Below, piece after piece: positions 53,791-62,435 of a DNA stretch of 64,000 bases. The position numbers and the translations under genes are program-made. How positions within the stretch are numbered: the first letter of the stretch is position 1; the number at the start of each line of letters is the position of its first letter. Under the pieces are notes generated by a model, which was given only the letters and a program-made list of their open reading frames with translations, ran no database searches and had not been told where the DNA came from. Origin of the DNA: Chitinophagales bacterium (lineage in GTDB: Bacteria; Bacteroidota; Bacteroidia; Chitinophagales; Chitinophagaceae); assembly GCA_017303395.1 (NCBI GenBank), contig JAFLBN010000019.1:1-64000 (forward strand). Direction: 5' to 3'.

Positions 53791-54652
53791 TAACCCAAGC
53801 TATCAATACTATAGACACAATAGCAAGCAGCAAACCTATGATGCGTTGCTTTGTCAGTTTCTCTTTCAAAAATAATAATGCAGCCAATGCACTCAGCAAT
53901 ACAATACCAATATTATTCAGTGCAATGGCAATACTGCTCTGCATGCTCTTATCATTCAGCATACGTATCAGGTAGTAGATGGAAAAATAATTGGGCACGC
54001 CCAATACAATCCCAGCTACAATATTCCGGTAATGCAGTTGTATCTTTTTCATCGCTGCAAGTATAATTACCAGCACAACCCCAATACTTGCTGCCACAGC
54101 AAATACATGTATCGGGAACACAGCCTGCTGCCTTACATTCTGCAGGTAATTATGCTCTACATATTTTGTAATCGAATCGAGTGTACCACTAAGCAGGAAT
54201 AACAATGCAGGTAGCAACATGCCATGCTTAGCACTATACTCATCCTTATTATTTACAGACAAATACACAGCAGGAAAAGCCAGTGCTATACCTACAATAT
54301 TTATCAAACTCAATCTTTCTCCATACAACACAACAGCTGCCACCACTGGTATTACCAACGATAGTTTATTTGCCACCGAAGCAGTTGCCACACCATAGTT
54401 GCGGGTACAGTAAGCTATAAAATTAAAGAGGCTGATGTACATCACCCCCATTGCCAATGCCCAGCCAAACCACGGCTGCGTTGCACTTGCAACACCCACA
54501 GGAAACTCACCTAAGAATAAACTACCAGTTACCACACAGGTAATATAGTTTACCACAATAGCCTGCAGTGTATCAACTTCGTATTTCGGAAATAGCTTAA
54601 AGAGAATAAACAGTACTGCATTCAGCAGCACCGTCAGCAGTAGAAACATCAT
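53780..54652 (-). CDS. EamA-like (drug/metabolite) transporter
   Basis: An integral membrane protein of 290 residues with about ten helices in two five-helix repeats, typical of the DMT superfamily (for example KYEVDTLQAIVVNYITCVV and SSIAIALNNIGIVLLSALAALLFLKEKL). It is overlapped on both sides by genes of the same operon (four bases with ribD, 11 with yigZ). The substrate is unknown; proximity to ribD raises, but does not support, a riboflavin-related role. Confidence 0.82.
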   Translation of the reverse strand: MMFLLLTVLLNAVLFILFKLFPKYEVDTLQAIVVNYITCVVTGSLFLGEFPVGVASATQPWFGWALAMGVMYISLFNFIAYCTRNYGVATASVANKLSLVIPVVAAVVLYGERLSLINIVGIALAFPAVYLSVNNKDEYSAKHGMLLPALLFLLSGTLDSITKYVEHNYLQNVRQQAVFPIHVFAVAASIGVVLVIILAAMKKIQLHYRNIVAGIVLGVPNYFSIYYLIRMLNDKSMQSSIAIALNNIGIVLLSALAALLFLKEKLTKQRIIGLLLAIVSIVLIAWVNGR

Positions 54653-55719
54653 AAGCCCATACCCTCCGCATAAGGATATTTACTCTCACTGTTTACATAT
54701 ACCTGTAGGATATCTTCTGCCAGTTCAGTTTCAAATGCCATTGTAGCACTGCTAAGTACAGGAGCAGCTATGCCATGTTCTATTACCTTATTGCCTGTTA
54801 TCACACGTGCCTCGTCCCACAGCCCCTTATCAATAAATGTATGCAGCAATTTTGCTCCACCCTCTACTATCAGCGATTGCACTTTAGCATCGTACAGTCT
54901 TTGCAGTAAATTATCCAACAGGTATTCGTCAAAATTCAGGTGGATATATTGACGGTTATTACCCTTCTCATCTTTCTTATCATTCAACACCCATGTATCT
55001 GTTTCCCTGTTAAAGAGTTTCAGATTCGTTGGCAGTATCAGTGAGCGGTCTATTACTATGCGTAGCGGGTTCTTTCCTTCCCACAATCTTGATGTGAGTT
55101 GCGGGTCATCAGCCAACGCTGTATTCGTACCCACCATAATAGCATTTTCTTCTGTACGCCATTTGTGTACGATGCTGCTGCTATATGTATTGCTTATCTG
55201 GTAGCGTCTGTTGCCATAGGGTGCAAATTTACCATTGGCAGATTGTGCCCATTTCAGAATAATATACGGGCGCTTGTTTTCCTGTACACAGAAGAAACGG
55301 CGATTTAGCCATCGGCCTTCTTTATCCAGTATACCGGTAGTGGTTATTATATTATTATCGTGCAATATCTGCATACCGCGTCCGCCAACTTTTTCAAACG
55401 GGTCGGGGTTGCAAACAATTACTTCTTTTACGCGTTCTTTCACAAGGCGCTCCGCACATGGCGGTGTATTACCGTGATGCGCACAAGGCTCCAGACTCAC
55501 ATACATCGTGCTCTCCGGTATCAGATGTCTGTCCGCATCTGCAACACTTTCTATACAGTTTACCTCTGCATGTGCCTTGCCATATTCTCTGTGCCAGCCC
55601 TCGCCTATCACACGCCCATCATGCACCAATACAGCACCTACCATTGGGTTGGGCGATACGTTGCCCTTACCCATCTCTGCCAGTTGCAGGCAGCGGCGCA
55701 TATATGCTTCGTGCGTCAT
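54649..55719 (-). CDS. ribD: Riboflavin biosynthesis bifunctional deaminase/reductase RibD
   Basis: Performs two consecutive steps, deamination then reduction of the pyrimidine intermediate in riboflavin synthesis. The N-terminal deaminase has zinc ligands H50, C79 and C88 with Glu52 (AHAEVN and EPCAHHGNTPPC). The reductase part covers about residues 145-356 with ILKWAQSANGKFA and LIVEGGAKLLHTFID. Length 356 is normal. It heads a four-gene minus-strand operon. A TATCTTTG promoter element lies five bases upstream of the ATG, so the mRNA is probably leaderless. Confidence 0.95.
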   Translation of the reverse strand: MTHEAYMRRCLQLAEMGKGNVSPNPMVGAVLVHDGRVIGEGWHREYGKAHAEVNCIESVADADRHLIPESTMYVSLEPCAHHGNTPPCAERLVKERVKEVIVCNPDPFEKVGGRGMQILHDNNIITTTGILDKEGRWLNRRFFCVQENKRPYIILKWAQSANGKFAPYGNRRYQISNTYSSSIVHKWRTEENAIMVGTNTALADDPQLTSRLWEGKNPLRIVIDRSLILPTNLKLFNRETDTWVLNDKKDEKGNNRQYIHLNFDEYLLDNLLQRLYDAKVQSLIVEGGAKLLHTFIDKGLWDEARVITGNKVIEHGIAAPVLSSATMAFETELAEDILQVYVNSESKYPYAEGMGL

Positions 55720-55723
55720 GGCG

Positions 55724-55731
55724 CAAAGATA
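55724..55731 (-). promoter_or_regulatory. Promoter -7 element for ribD
   Basis: TATCTTTG on the minus strand, four bases before the ribD ATG. It mirrors the element of divergent prmC. Confidence 0.6.
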
Positions 55732-55768
55732 TTCTAAATTAATTGCCCGCTATTCTCTGTCCTTAGGG

Positions 55769-55776
55769 TATCTTTG
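55769..55776 (+). promoter_or_regulatory. Promoter -7 element for prmC
   Basis: TATCTTTG on the plus strand, four bases before the prmC ATG. Confidence 0.6.
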
Positions 55777-55780
55777 CCCG

Positions 55781-56638
55781 ATGTTTACATACAGCCAGGC
55801 CTACTACGATCTACGCAATACTTTACAAAGCATATACGACGAAGGAGAAGCCACGGCAATAGCACACGCTATGATGGAGCATATAACAGGCGATGATAAA
55901 CTGCAACGCCTTACAGATAAAGACAAGCTTTTTACTGCCGAACAACAAACCCAGTTTGACAGTTATAAAGAACTGCTCAGAAAAGCTACGCCAATACAAT
56001 ACATCATTGGCAAAACATGGTTTATGAACCGTGAGTTTACTATAAATGAAAGCGTGCTGATACCTCGCCCCGAAACAGAAGAACTGGTTGACTGGGTTGT
56101 AAAAGACAATGCGGGCAAATCTCCTGCCATTATAGATATTGGTACTGGTAGTGGTTGTATAGCAGTTTCTCTGAAGCTGGACCTGCCACAGTCTACCGTT
56201 ACAGCCTGCGATATTAGCAGTGGAGCACTGTTGGTAGCCCGTATGAATGCAAGCAACCTCAATGCAACTGTTGAGGTAAAGCATATCGACTTCCTGAATC
56301 CTGAACAGGTAGAGACTTTAGGCAAATATGATATCATTGTTTCCAATCCGCCATATATACCCGAAAGCGAAAAGGCATCGATACATGCCAATGTGCTGAA
56401 CCATGAGCCACACGTAGCGTTGTTTGTGCCTACTACAGATGCGTTGCTGTTCTACCGCATCATTGCAGAATTCGGCAAAACACATCTTAACGAAGGCGGA
56501 CTTATCTATTGCGAGCTTGACAGGGATTATTCTATGCAGGCCAAAGAACTGTTCGAAGCAATGGGATATACCGATGTAGAAGTGCGCAAAGACATGGCCG
56601 GCAATACCCGTATGCTGAAGGCTATGCTCAAAAAATAA
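55781..56638 (+). CDS. prmC: Peptide chain release factor N5-glutamine methyltransferase PrmC
   Basis: Methylates the glutamine of the GGQ motif in release factors RF1 and RF2. The 285-residue chain has an N-terminal helical domain, PIQYIIGKTWF, LIPRPETEELVDWV, the SAM motif IDIGTGSGC (118-126) and the glutamine-binding NPPY (189-192). The ATG was chosen because the family starts here and because a promoter element lies directly before it; the frame extends upstream over ribD antisense sequence. Confidence 0.94.
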   Translation: MFTYSQAYYDLRNTLQSIYDEGEATAIAHAMMEHITGDDKLQRLTDKDKLFTAEQQTQFDSYKELLRKATPIQYIIGKTWFMNREFTINESVLIPRPETEELVDWVVKDNAGKSPAIIDIGTGSGCIAVSLKLDLPQSTVTACDISSGALLVARMNASNLNATVEVKHIDFLNPEQVETLGKYDIIVSNPPYIPESEKASIHANVLNHEPHVALFVPTTDALLFYRIIAEFGKTHLNEGGLIYCELDRDYSMQAKELFEAMGYTDVEVRKDMAGNTRMLKAMLKK

Positions 56639-56660
56639 GTCCTGCCACGAAGGCAGGACT
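56638..56660 (-). terminator. Terminator of the PhaE-like gene
   Basis: A 9-bp stem AGTCCTGCC / GGCAGGACT with a five-base loop, followed on the minus strand by TATTTTTTG. Confidence 0.75.
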
Positions 56661-56694
56661 CAGTTATTAAACACTACAACAAACTTTCTTTTAA

Positions 56695-58191
56695 TTAAGC
56701 TTTCTTGCTTTTGCTTTTAGCAGTTTCTTCTGCACCTTCAGTAGCAGTAGCTTCCAGTTGTTTTTCCAGGCTACGTACTTGCTTTTTGAGGTCGTAGATA
56801 GCTTTGTACATTTCGTCCATTTCGCTACGTGTAGCTACAGGAACAGCAACCAGCATTTTTTCCATTTGAGCTTCAACGTCTTTGCGCAGCTTCATTTGCA
56901 TCGCGCTAACTTCTGCCATCAGCTTGCTATACTCTTCGCTTTCAAACAAAGAAACGTACACTTTATCGCTGATGTTCAGCCACTCTTGGTACAGTGCCAT
57001 CATGTTGCTAACCTCTTCACCTTTCTGCATTTTAGCAGCAATGTTTTCAGCCAGGCTGTCCATTACTTTCACGCCTTGGTTGTATATCATGTATTGCATT
57101 TCTGCATTTTTGATATTGTAAACCATCATGCGGTTTGCGATGTCGTTCCATTCCATCATAGCTTTTGTATGTTGGTTAGGCGTCATCATTTTTGTGATAG
57201 GAGACATTGCGTTGTTCAGGTTGCTGTACCATGTGTTATAGCCATTCAGCATACCAGCGAACATATCAGATGTGTTAGGCATCATGTTGTTCATCATACC
57301 ACGCATCTGCTGATAGTTGCCCATGCCCATTTGGTTCATCTGGCCCATACCTTTCTGCATCATATCAGTCATGTTCTGCATGTACTGGCGGCTTTGTTCT
57401 GGCATAAAACCAAAGAACTTGTCCATTACTTCTTTGTACATAGCAGGGTTCATGTATTGCTTAAACATTTCTGTGTTGAATGTTTTTTCCTGAATAGACT
57501 TCATGAAAGGCATCCACATTTCTGCAAAGCGGCCGAAACCTTCAGTTACGTTTACCATGTTGCGGTAAGCATCCTGTGTAGTACCGTTCTGCATGTTCTT
57601 TTGCATATCAGCAAAAGTGCTGTTCAGCATTGTATAATATTGGTTGAAAACTGAAGTCCAGTTATCGCTTGCTTTTTTCCATGTATCCATGCTGAATGGG
57701 TTATTGTTCTGGAACTGATTTTGAAACTGGTTCATTGCATTGTTCCAGTTGTTCATCATGTTCATACCGTTCATCCAGTTGTTCCAGTTTGCAGTTTGTG
57801 AGTTCCACATGTTGCTGAACTGTTCCATTGGATTAGCTGCAGTAGCTTGTTGCTGTTGCGTAGCATTTTTCATGTAGTCCATGTTCATTTCCCACATTTG
57901 CTTAGCCCAGCCCATTTGTGTGTTGAACCAGTTTTGGTAAAACTCGTTCATCTTAGCCATGTTATCTTGTGCGTTAGCTGTAGCAGTGCCTGCTTTTTCT
58001 GTAGTTGCAGAAAAAACAGACTTCTGACCATCCAGCCAGTTTTTGTACCACTCGCTACCTTTAGCCATTGTATCATTTACCATTGCATTACCGTTGGCAA
58101 GTTTTTTCGTGTTTTCCACTACTGTGTCAACAGCTTGTTTCTGTGCGTCCAGTACGCTCTCTACAAAGTTTTTGCTGTCTTGGTTAGCCAT
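56695..58191 (-). CDS. PhaE-like PHA synthase subunit / phasin, Met-Asn-Gln-rich
   Basis: A 498-residue protein. The C-terminal part (about 425-485) matches the PhaE subunit of class III polyhydroxyalkanoate synthase: VYVSLFESEEYSKLMAEVSA, LRKDVEAQMEKML, then the usual PTR-like turn as VATRSEMDEMYKAIYDLKK with a coiled coil, and a Lys-rich tail SKSKKA as in phasins. The middle (about 85-330) is strongly enriched in Asn, Met, Gln and Trp (for example NNWMNGMNMMNN), unlike ordinary PhaE of about 350 residues. It probably helps organise PHA granules; the PhaC catalytic subunit is not in this window. A MaoC hydratase gene lies divergently next to it. No signal peptide. Confidence 0.7.
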   Translation of the reverse strand: MANQDSKNFVESVLDAQKQAVDTVVENTKKLANGNAMVNDTMAKGSEWYKNWLDGQKSVFSATTEKAGTATANAQDNMAKMNEFYQNWFNTQMGWAKQMWEMNMDYMKNATQQQQATAANPMEQFSNMWNSQTANWNNWMNGMNMMNNWNNAMNQFQNQFQNNNPFSMDTWKKASDNWTSVFNQYYTMLNSTFADMQKNMQNGTTQDAYRNMVNVTEGFGRFAEMWMPFMKSIQEKTFNTEMFKQYMNPAMYKEVMDKFFGFMPEQSRQYMQNMTDMMQKGMGQMNQMGMGNYQQMRGMMNNMMPNTSDMFAGMLNGYNTWYSNLNNAMSPITKMMTPNQHTKAMMEWNDIANRMMVYNIKNAEMQYMIYNQGVKVMDSLAENIAAKMQKGEEVSNMMALYQEWLNISDKVYVSLFESEEYSKLMAEVSAMQMKLRKDVEAQMEKMLVAVPVATRSEMDEMYKAIYDLKKQVRSLEKQLEATATEGAEETAKSKSKKA

Positions 58192-58523
58192 AGTTTAAGT
58201 TTTATACTTATTTTAAAATTGTTTCGTTAATTGTGTTGCACAAAAGAAAAACTCCTATATTAGCAATCTATTACCTCTCCATTATTCTTTCTGCACCTTT
58301 TTCTGAGGGGTTCCTTTTGGCGCCGCAAAGGTAGGTATTTCCTATTAAAAAAATGTACATTTTACAGGAAAATATCCCCTGAATTAATTCTACAAGCTGT
58401 GAATTTCGTACCAAATCAGCCACTCTAAAGGATATCAGCCAATTGTTAATATTTTATTTTTTTTGAAATTATCCCCCTTTTTTCAAATTTCTACTATCTT
58501 AAGAAGGTAAAAACGACATTATT
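58192..58523. other. Intergenic region between the PhaE-like gene and maoC
   Basis: A 332-base gap without a gene. It holds one clear element, a minus-strand TACCTTTG (58326-58333) giving the PhaE-like gene a leader of about 130 bases. The leader contains AGGAACCCCTCAGAAA and purine-rich stretches but no strong hairpin I could defend. The half next to maoC is A/T-rich with runs of C and T; I see no TAnnTTTG there. Confidence 0.6.
58326..58333 (-). promoter_or_regulatory. Promoter -7 element for the PhaE-like gene
   Basis: TACCTTTG on the minus strand matches TAnnTTTG; it implies a 5' leader of about 130 bases, long compared with other genes here. Confidence 0.5.
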
Positions 58524-58934
58524 ATGCTAAAAGTAGGAGACGAGTTCCACCACAAGTTCAGTTACACACAAGACGATGTAGATACGTATGCACGCGTTAG
58601 CGGCGACGTAAACCCGCTGCACATTGATGCAGAAGCAGGCAAAGCCAGCATGTTTGGCCGCAACATTATACACGGCTTCCTCGGTGCCAGTGTTTTCACA
58701 AAAATATTCGGTGCATTGTGGTATGCTGATGGCCATGTTTATATGAGCCAGAGCATGAAGTGGATGAAACCGATGTTTGTAGATACTGAATACGAAGCGG
58801 TGATTACCGTAAAAGAAATCTTTGCAGACAAAAACCGTATCCTGTACGACTGTGCTGTATATGAAGTAAGCACAGGTGATAAAACAATTGCAGGCGAAGC
58901 ATTGCTGCTAAACAAGAAGCAGTATGTGTGGTAA
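58524..58934 (+). CDS. MaoC-family (R)-specific enoyl-CoA hydratase, PhaJ-like
   Basis: A 136-residue single hotdog hydratase. The hydratase 2 motif is present: YARVSGDVNPLHID with catalytic Asp28 and His33, then FGRNIIHGFLGAS. PhaJ enzymes turn enoyl-CoA from fatty acid oxidation into (R)-3-hydroxyacyl-CoA, the PHA monomer; the nearby PhaE-like gene supports that reading. A general role in fatty acid metabolism is also possible. Confidence 0.85.
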   Translation: MLKVGDEFHHKFSYTQDDVDTYARVSGDVNPLHIDAEAGKASMFGRNIIHGFLGASVFTKIFGALWYADGHVYMSQSMKWMKPMFVDTEYEAVITVKEIFADKNRILYDCAVYEVSTGDKTIAGEALLLNKKQYVW

Positions 58935-58974
58935 CACCTAAATCCTCCCATTCGGGGGGGCTTAACAATATCGT

Positions 58975-58995
58975 AGCACCTCTGATGGAGGTGCT
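58975..58995 (+). terminator. Terminator of the MaoC gene
   Basis: An 8-bp stem AGCACCTC / GAGGTGCT with a five-base loop and a run of seven T, whose end touches the next promoter element. Confidence 0.85.
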
Positions 58996-59000
58996 TTTTT

Positions 59001-59008
59001 TATTTTTG
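59001..59008 (+). promoter_or_regulatory. Promoter -7 element for the downstream hypothetical gene
   Basis: TATTTTTG matches TAnnTTTG and ends six bases before the ATG. It overlaps the terminator T-run, so the match could be fortuitous. Confidence 0.45.
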
Positions 59009-59014
59009 TCAACT

Positions 59015-59614
59015 ATGAAATTACTATTTGTGTTTATGTTTCTTTTCCAAGTTACAGGATACGCACAACTTCTATCAAAAACGAATGCCAATAAACCAAC
59101 TGGATGGTTTAATAAAAAGAGAGTAGACTCTCTGAATGGTAAACCTATCAGCTATTATTTAAATCATAAGGGAATAGACTCCTACTCCAAAGCCTTTTAC
59201 AAAGGAAAATTTCCGATTTTTGATGACCTCATTTCTAATGGAATAATGGACTCAGTGTTAACAAACAATAATAGCACAAGACCGTTCTATCTGTATAATT
59301 TCAATAGGATGTTGGAATTGGTTGATGCTGCCGCTGCAGAAGAAGCAGGATTAAGAGCGTTGGAATATTTTCAAAAGTATCCTTGTGAATTTGTACGTTC
59401 TTTGAAAGACAAAAAGTATAACGCTGACATCGAGAAATGGTCTAGCTTAATTGGTTATGAATTAGGGTTAAGTGATGAAACCCCATCTTTCAATAAGCAC
59501 ATAAATGCAATTGAAAAGAAGTTAAAAACTAATTGTAATGACTGCCTGAATAAAGATTGGCATACATTCAAGCGCTTACTAAAACAAGACTATGAATTAG
59601 TTCAGGAAAACTAA
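59015..59614 (+). CDS. Secreted hypothetical protein, 199 aa
   Basis: A signal peptide (MKLLFVFMFLFQVTGYAQ) is followed by a mostly helical mature protein, with NKKRVDSLNGKPISYYL, LELVDAAAAEEAGLRALEYF and a cysteine pair in CNDCLN near the C-terminus. No family is recognised. The ATG was chosen for the signal peptide; the frame stays open upstream through the terminator. Codon use looks more A/T-rich than its neighbours, which may point to recent acquisition but was not measured. Confidence 0.65.
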   Translation: MKLLFVFMFLFQVTGYAQLLSKTNANKPTGWFNKKRVDSLNGKPISYYLNHKGIDSYSKAFYKGKFPIFDDLISNGIMDSVLTNNNSTRPFYLYNFNRMLELVDAAAAEEAGLRALEYFQKYPCEFVRSLKDKKYNADIEKWSSLIGYELGLSDETPSFNKHINAIEKKLKTNCNDCLNKDWHTFKRLLKQDYELVQEN

Positions 59615-59624
59615 CCTGATTAAT

Positions 59625-60851
59625 TCAAGTCCCCTTCAGGGGATTCAGGGGTTTATATAGCCTGTAGTACAAATACAATATAATCGCACCAAACAGTCCT
59701 GCGATAAAGAGTGGATGAAACAGGAAAATGTTATCATGATTGATATGCAACCCACGCATGCTTTCTTCCTGCACCAGAAAATAGACGAGTGAATATGCTA
59801 CGTACACAATATAGTCTTTCGTATAAAAAGTGTAAGCCGTCAAGAAAAACAATGCTGGGTGCGAATAGCGTTCGTGCATTTCTGTATTGAAGAAATAGAA
59901 CAATAATGCAATAAGGCTGCACACCACCCAAAGCACATCTTTAGCAGGCTGTACATTTTCATGCTTTAATATCCATTTTTTATACGCAGCTTTCAGCAAT
60001 GGCATCAATGCTACAAGGCTACTACCCATGAACAGCAGCAATCCTACTTGCTTATACGTCAACCCTGCAAGCCATACACCAGCATCAGATACATGAATAG
60101 TATCAACCGGCACTACAAATGACCAGAAATTATTCTCTCCCAGCGTCGGGTATCTGCTAAATGAATCAACCACCTGCTTCCACAGCAAACTCAGCCCACC
60201 TTCGGGTTGCAATGCAAATGGCATTAGGATTAAAGCCTGCAATAACAACGCTACCGCTATGCCCTTCACCACTCTACGCACATTCAGGTTAGGCATCATA
60301 ATATACAGCAAGCCCAATACTGGTAGATACATCAGTGCCTGCAGCTTTGTATTCAGTGCCAGCACATAGCACAGCAGACTCAGTGTCAGATTATGCTTCC
60401 ATGCATAGTAGATAGCCATCAGTGCCAGACCAGAGAATATACCATCTATCTGCCCCCATATCAGCGTATTGTAGCCAAAGCCAATGTTCAACATACTTAT
60501 CAGCAACAGCACAAGGTAGTCAACACGCTTATCCATCCACTTGTATATATAATACAATGTGGCATAGTCAAAGACTAGCGTTACAATCTTCAGGTAAAAG
60601 ATATGTTTTACAATTGCCCCCTCGCTACCTGCGAGCTTTGCAAATGCAAACAATACGTACTGGTACACAGGCATATAGTCGTTCCAAATGGTATAGGCAT
60701 TGCCCAGCCCATGCTGATACAAATGCACCGCCCATGTCTTGAATGTTTTATAGTCATGAGCATGTGCACCATGCGTGGCGATGTACAGGAACTCTAACGC
60801 TCCCAGCACTATCACCAACAAGGCTATTATTCTTTTTTGCAGCTTGCTCAT
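59625..60851 (-). CDS. GT-C mannosyltransferase-like membrane protein
   Basis: About 408 residues with ten or so transmembrane helices. A first helix is followed by the periplasmic loop HGAHAHDYKTFKTWAVHLYQHG, with acidic and histidine residues as in GT-C enzymes, and further on LIWGQIDGIFSGLAL and NTKLQALMYLPVL, which resemble GPI/arabinosyl or DUF2029-type mannosyltransferases. Substrate unknown. The ATG at MSKLQKRII was chosen; a longer start lies within the terminator of fumC. Confidence 0.78.
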   Translation of the reverse strand: MSKLQKRIIALLVIVLGALEFLYIATHGAHAHDYKTFKTWAVHLYQHGLGNAYTIWNDYMPVYQYVLFAFAKLAGSEGAIVKHIFYLKIVTLVFDYATLYYIYKWMDKRVDYLVLLLISMLNIGFGYNTLIWGQIDGIFSGLALMAIYYAWKHNLTLSLLCYVLALNTKLQALMYLPVLGLLYIMMPNLNVRRVVKGIAVALLLQALILMPFALQPEGGLSLLWKQVVDSFSRYPTLGENNFWSFVVPVDTIHVSDAGVWLAGLTYKQVGLLLFMGSSLVALMPLLKAAYKKWILKHENVQPAKDVLWVVCSLIALLFYFFNTEMHERYSHPALFFLTAYTFYTKDYIVYVAYSLVYFLVQEESMRGLHINHDNIFLFHPLFIAGLFGAIILYLYYRLYKPLNPLKGT

Positions 60852-60874
60852 AAACTGTAAATATACCCAACAAA

Positions 60875-60902
60875 AAAGCGCCCTGCAATTGCAGAGCGCT
60901 TT
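60875..60902 (-). terminator. Terminator of fumC
   Basis: A stem of 14 bp, AAAGCGCCCTGCAA / TTGCAGAGCGCTTT (one G-U), with T residues on the minus strand. Confidence 0.85.
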
Positions 60903-60932
60903 CAATAACTATTCAACAAGTCAACGAATCAA

Positions 60933-62333
60933 CTATTTGATATCGCCCACCATATCCTCAGGGCGTACCCATTCGTCAAATTGTTCAGACGTTACATAAC
61001 CCAGGTCTATAGCTGTTTGTTTCAGCGTTTTGCCTTGTTTGTGTGCAGTCTGTGCTATTTCAGCAGCTTTGTAGTAGCCAATCTTTGTGTTCAGCGATGT
61101 TACCAGCATCAGTGAGTTGTGCAGGTTAGCATCAATGTTTGCCTGTATTGGTTCGATACCTTCCGCACATTTATCGTTGAAGGATACACAACCATCACCT
61201 ATCAGCCGCGCGCTGTGCAGGAAGTTGAATATCATAACAGGCTTGAACACGTTCAGTTCAAAATGACCGTTAGAACCACCTACTGTGATAGCCACATCAT
61301 TACCCATTACTTGTGCTGCAATCATTGTCAACGCCTCACATTGTGTAGGGTTTACTTTACCCGGCATGATAGATGAACCCGGTTCATTATCAGGGATGAA
61401 GATTTCACCGATACCGCAACGTGGGCCGGAGCTCAGCATACGGATGTCGTTCGCTATTTTCATCAGGCTAACGGCAACTGTTTTCAGTGCACCATGTGCT
61501 TCTACGATAGCATCGTGCGCAGCCAGACTTTCAAATTTATTTTCAGCGGTAACGAAAGGCAGGCCTGTCAGTTTAGCAATATTACCTGCTACATGCTCTG
61601 CATATCCTTTCGGTGTGTTGATGCCTGTACCTACCGCAGTACCACCAAGTGCCAGCTCGCTCAGGTGAGCCAGTGTATTATTAATCGCACGCAGGCCGTG
61701 GTCCAATTGCGATACATAACCGCTTATTTCCTGTCCCAGTGTAAGCGGTGTTGCATCCATAAAGTGCGTGCGGCCAATCTTTACGATGTGCATGAATTCT
61801 TTCGCTTTCCTATCCAGCGTATCGCGCAGTTTTTTGATGCCCGGTATCGTTACATCTACCAGCATTTTGTACGCAGCAATGTGCATTGCTGTAGGGAACG
61901 TATCGTTTGATGATTGCGATTTATTAACATCATCGTTCGGGTGAACGAATTTGTCTTTATCTGTCAGTTGGCCACCATTAATAACGTGCGCACGATAAGC
62001 GATTACTTCATTCACATTCATGTTCGACTGTGTACCCGAACCTGTTTGCCATACTACCAGCGGAAACTCGTTGTCCAGTTTACCTTCCAGTATTTCATCG
62101 CAAACCTGTCCTATCAGTGCAGATTTTTCTGCAGGCAGTACACCCAGGTCTGTATTGGTAAGTGCTGCAGCTTTTTTCAGGTAGGCAAATGCACGGATGA
62201 TTTCCTTCGGCATCTTGTTGATGTCTTGTGCAATCTTGAAGTTGTCGATAGAACGCTGTGTTTGCGCGCCGAAATAAGCATTAACGGGTACTTTCACTTC
62301 ACCCATCGTGTCTTTCTCAATACGGTATTCCAT
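60933..62333 (-). CDS. fumC: Class II fumarate hydratase
   Basis: Interconverts fumarate and malate in the TCA cycle without an iron-sulfur cluster. The 466-residue chain has the superfamily signature [11 protein letters not shown] with the catalytic Ser, [13 protein letters not shown], and [18 protein letters not shown]. It is a single-gene unit with its own promoter 42 bases upstream and a terminator. It lies divergent from a di-haem peroxidase gene. Confidence 0.97.
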   Translation of the reverse strand: MEYRIEKDTMGEVKVPVNAYFGAQTQRSIDNFKIAQDINKMPKEIIRAFAYLKKAAALTNTDLGVLPAEKSALIGQVCDEILEGKLDNEFPLVVWQTGSGTQSNMNVNEVIAYRAHVINGGQLTDKDKFVHPNDDVNKSQSSNDTFPTAMHIAAYKMLVDVTIPGIKKLRDTLDRKAKEFMHIVKIGRTHFMDATPLTLGQEISGYVSQLDHGLRAINNTLAHLSELALGGTAVGTGINTPKGYAEHVAGNIAKLTGLPFVTAENKFESLAAHDAIVEAHGALKTVAVSLMKIANDIRMLSSGPRCGIGEIFIPDNEPGSSIMPGKVNPTQCEALTMIAAQVMGNDVAITVGGSNGHFELNVFKPVMIFNFLHSARLIGDGCVSFNDKCAEGIEPIQANIDANLHNSLMLVTSLNTKIGYYKAAEIAQTAHKQGKTLKQTAIDLGYVTSEQFDEWVRPEDMVGDIK

Positions 62334-62375
62334 TATCTGAGATATTTATAAGAAGTATGAAAATAATTTGCGGTG

Positions 62376-62383
62376 CAAAGGTA
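62376..62383 (-). promoter_or_regulatory. Promoter -7 element for fumC
   Basis: TACCTTTG on the minus strand matches TAnnTTTG, 42 bases upstream of the fumC ATG. Confidence 0.6.
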
Positions 62384-62422
62384 TTAAATGAAGCGTTATG
62401 TGAAAGTGCATATTATTTATTT

Positions 62423-62430
62423 TAATTTTG
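62423..62430 (+). promoter_or_regulatory. Promoter -7 element for the di-haem peroxidase gene
   Basis: TAATTTTG matches TAnnTTTG and ends five bases before the GTG chosen as start. An upstream ATG at 62388 lies before this element. Confidence 0.5.
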
Positions 62431-62435
62431 CACTT

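Noticed and set aside
56758-57654. A 298-codon antisense frame, His/Phe/Val-rich, under the PhaE-like gene
   Set aside because: Arises from the Met/Asn/Gln-rich codons on the other strand; histidine-rich composition is the complement of ATG codons.
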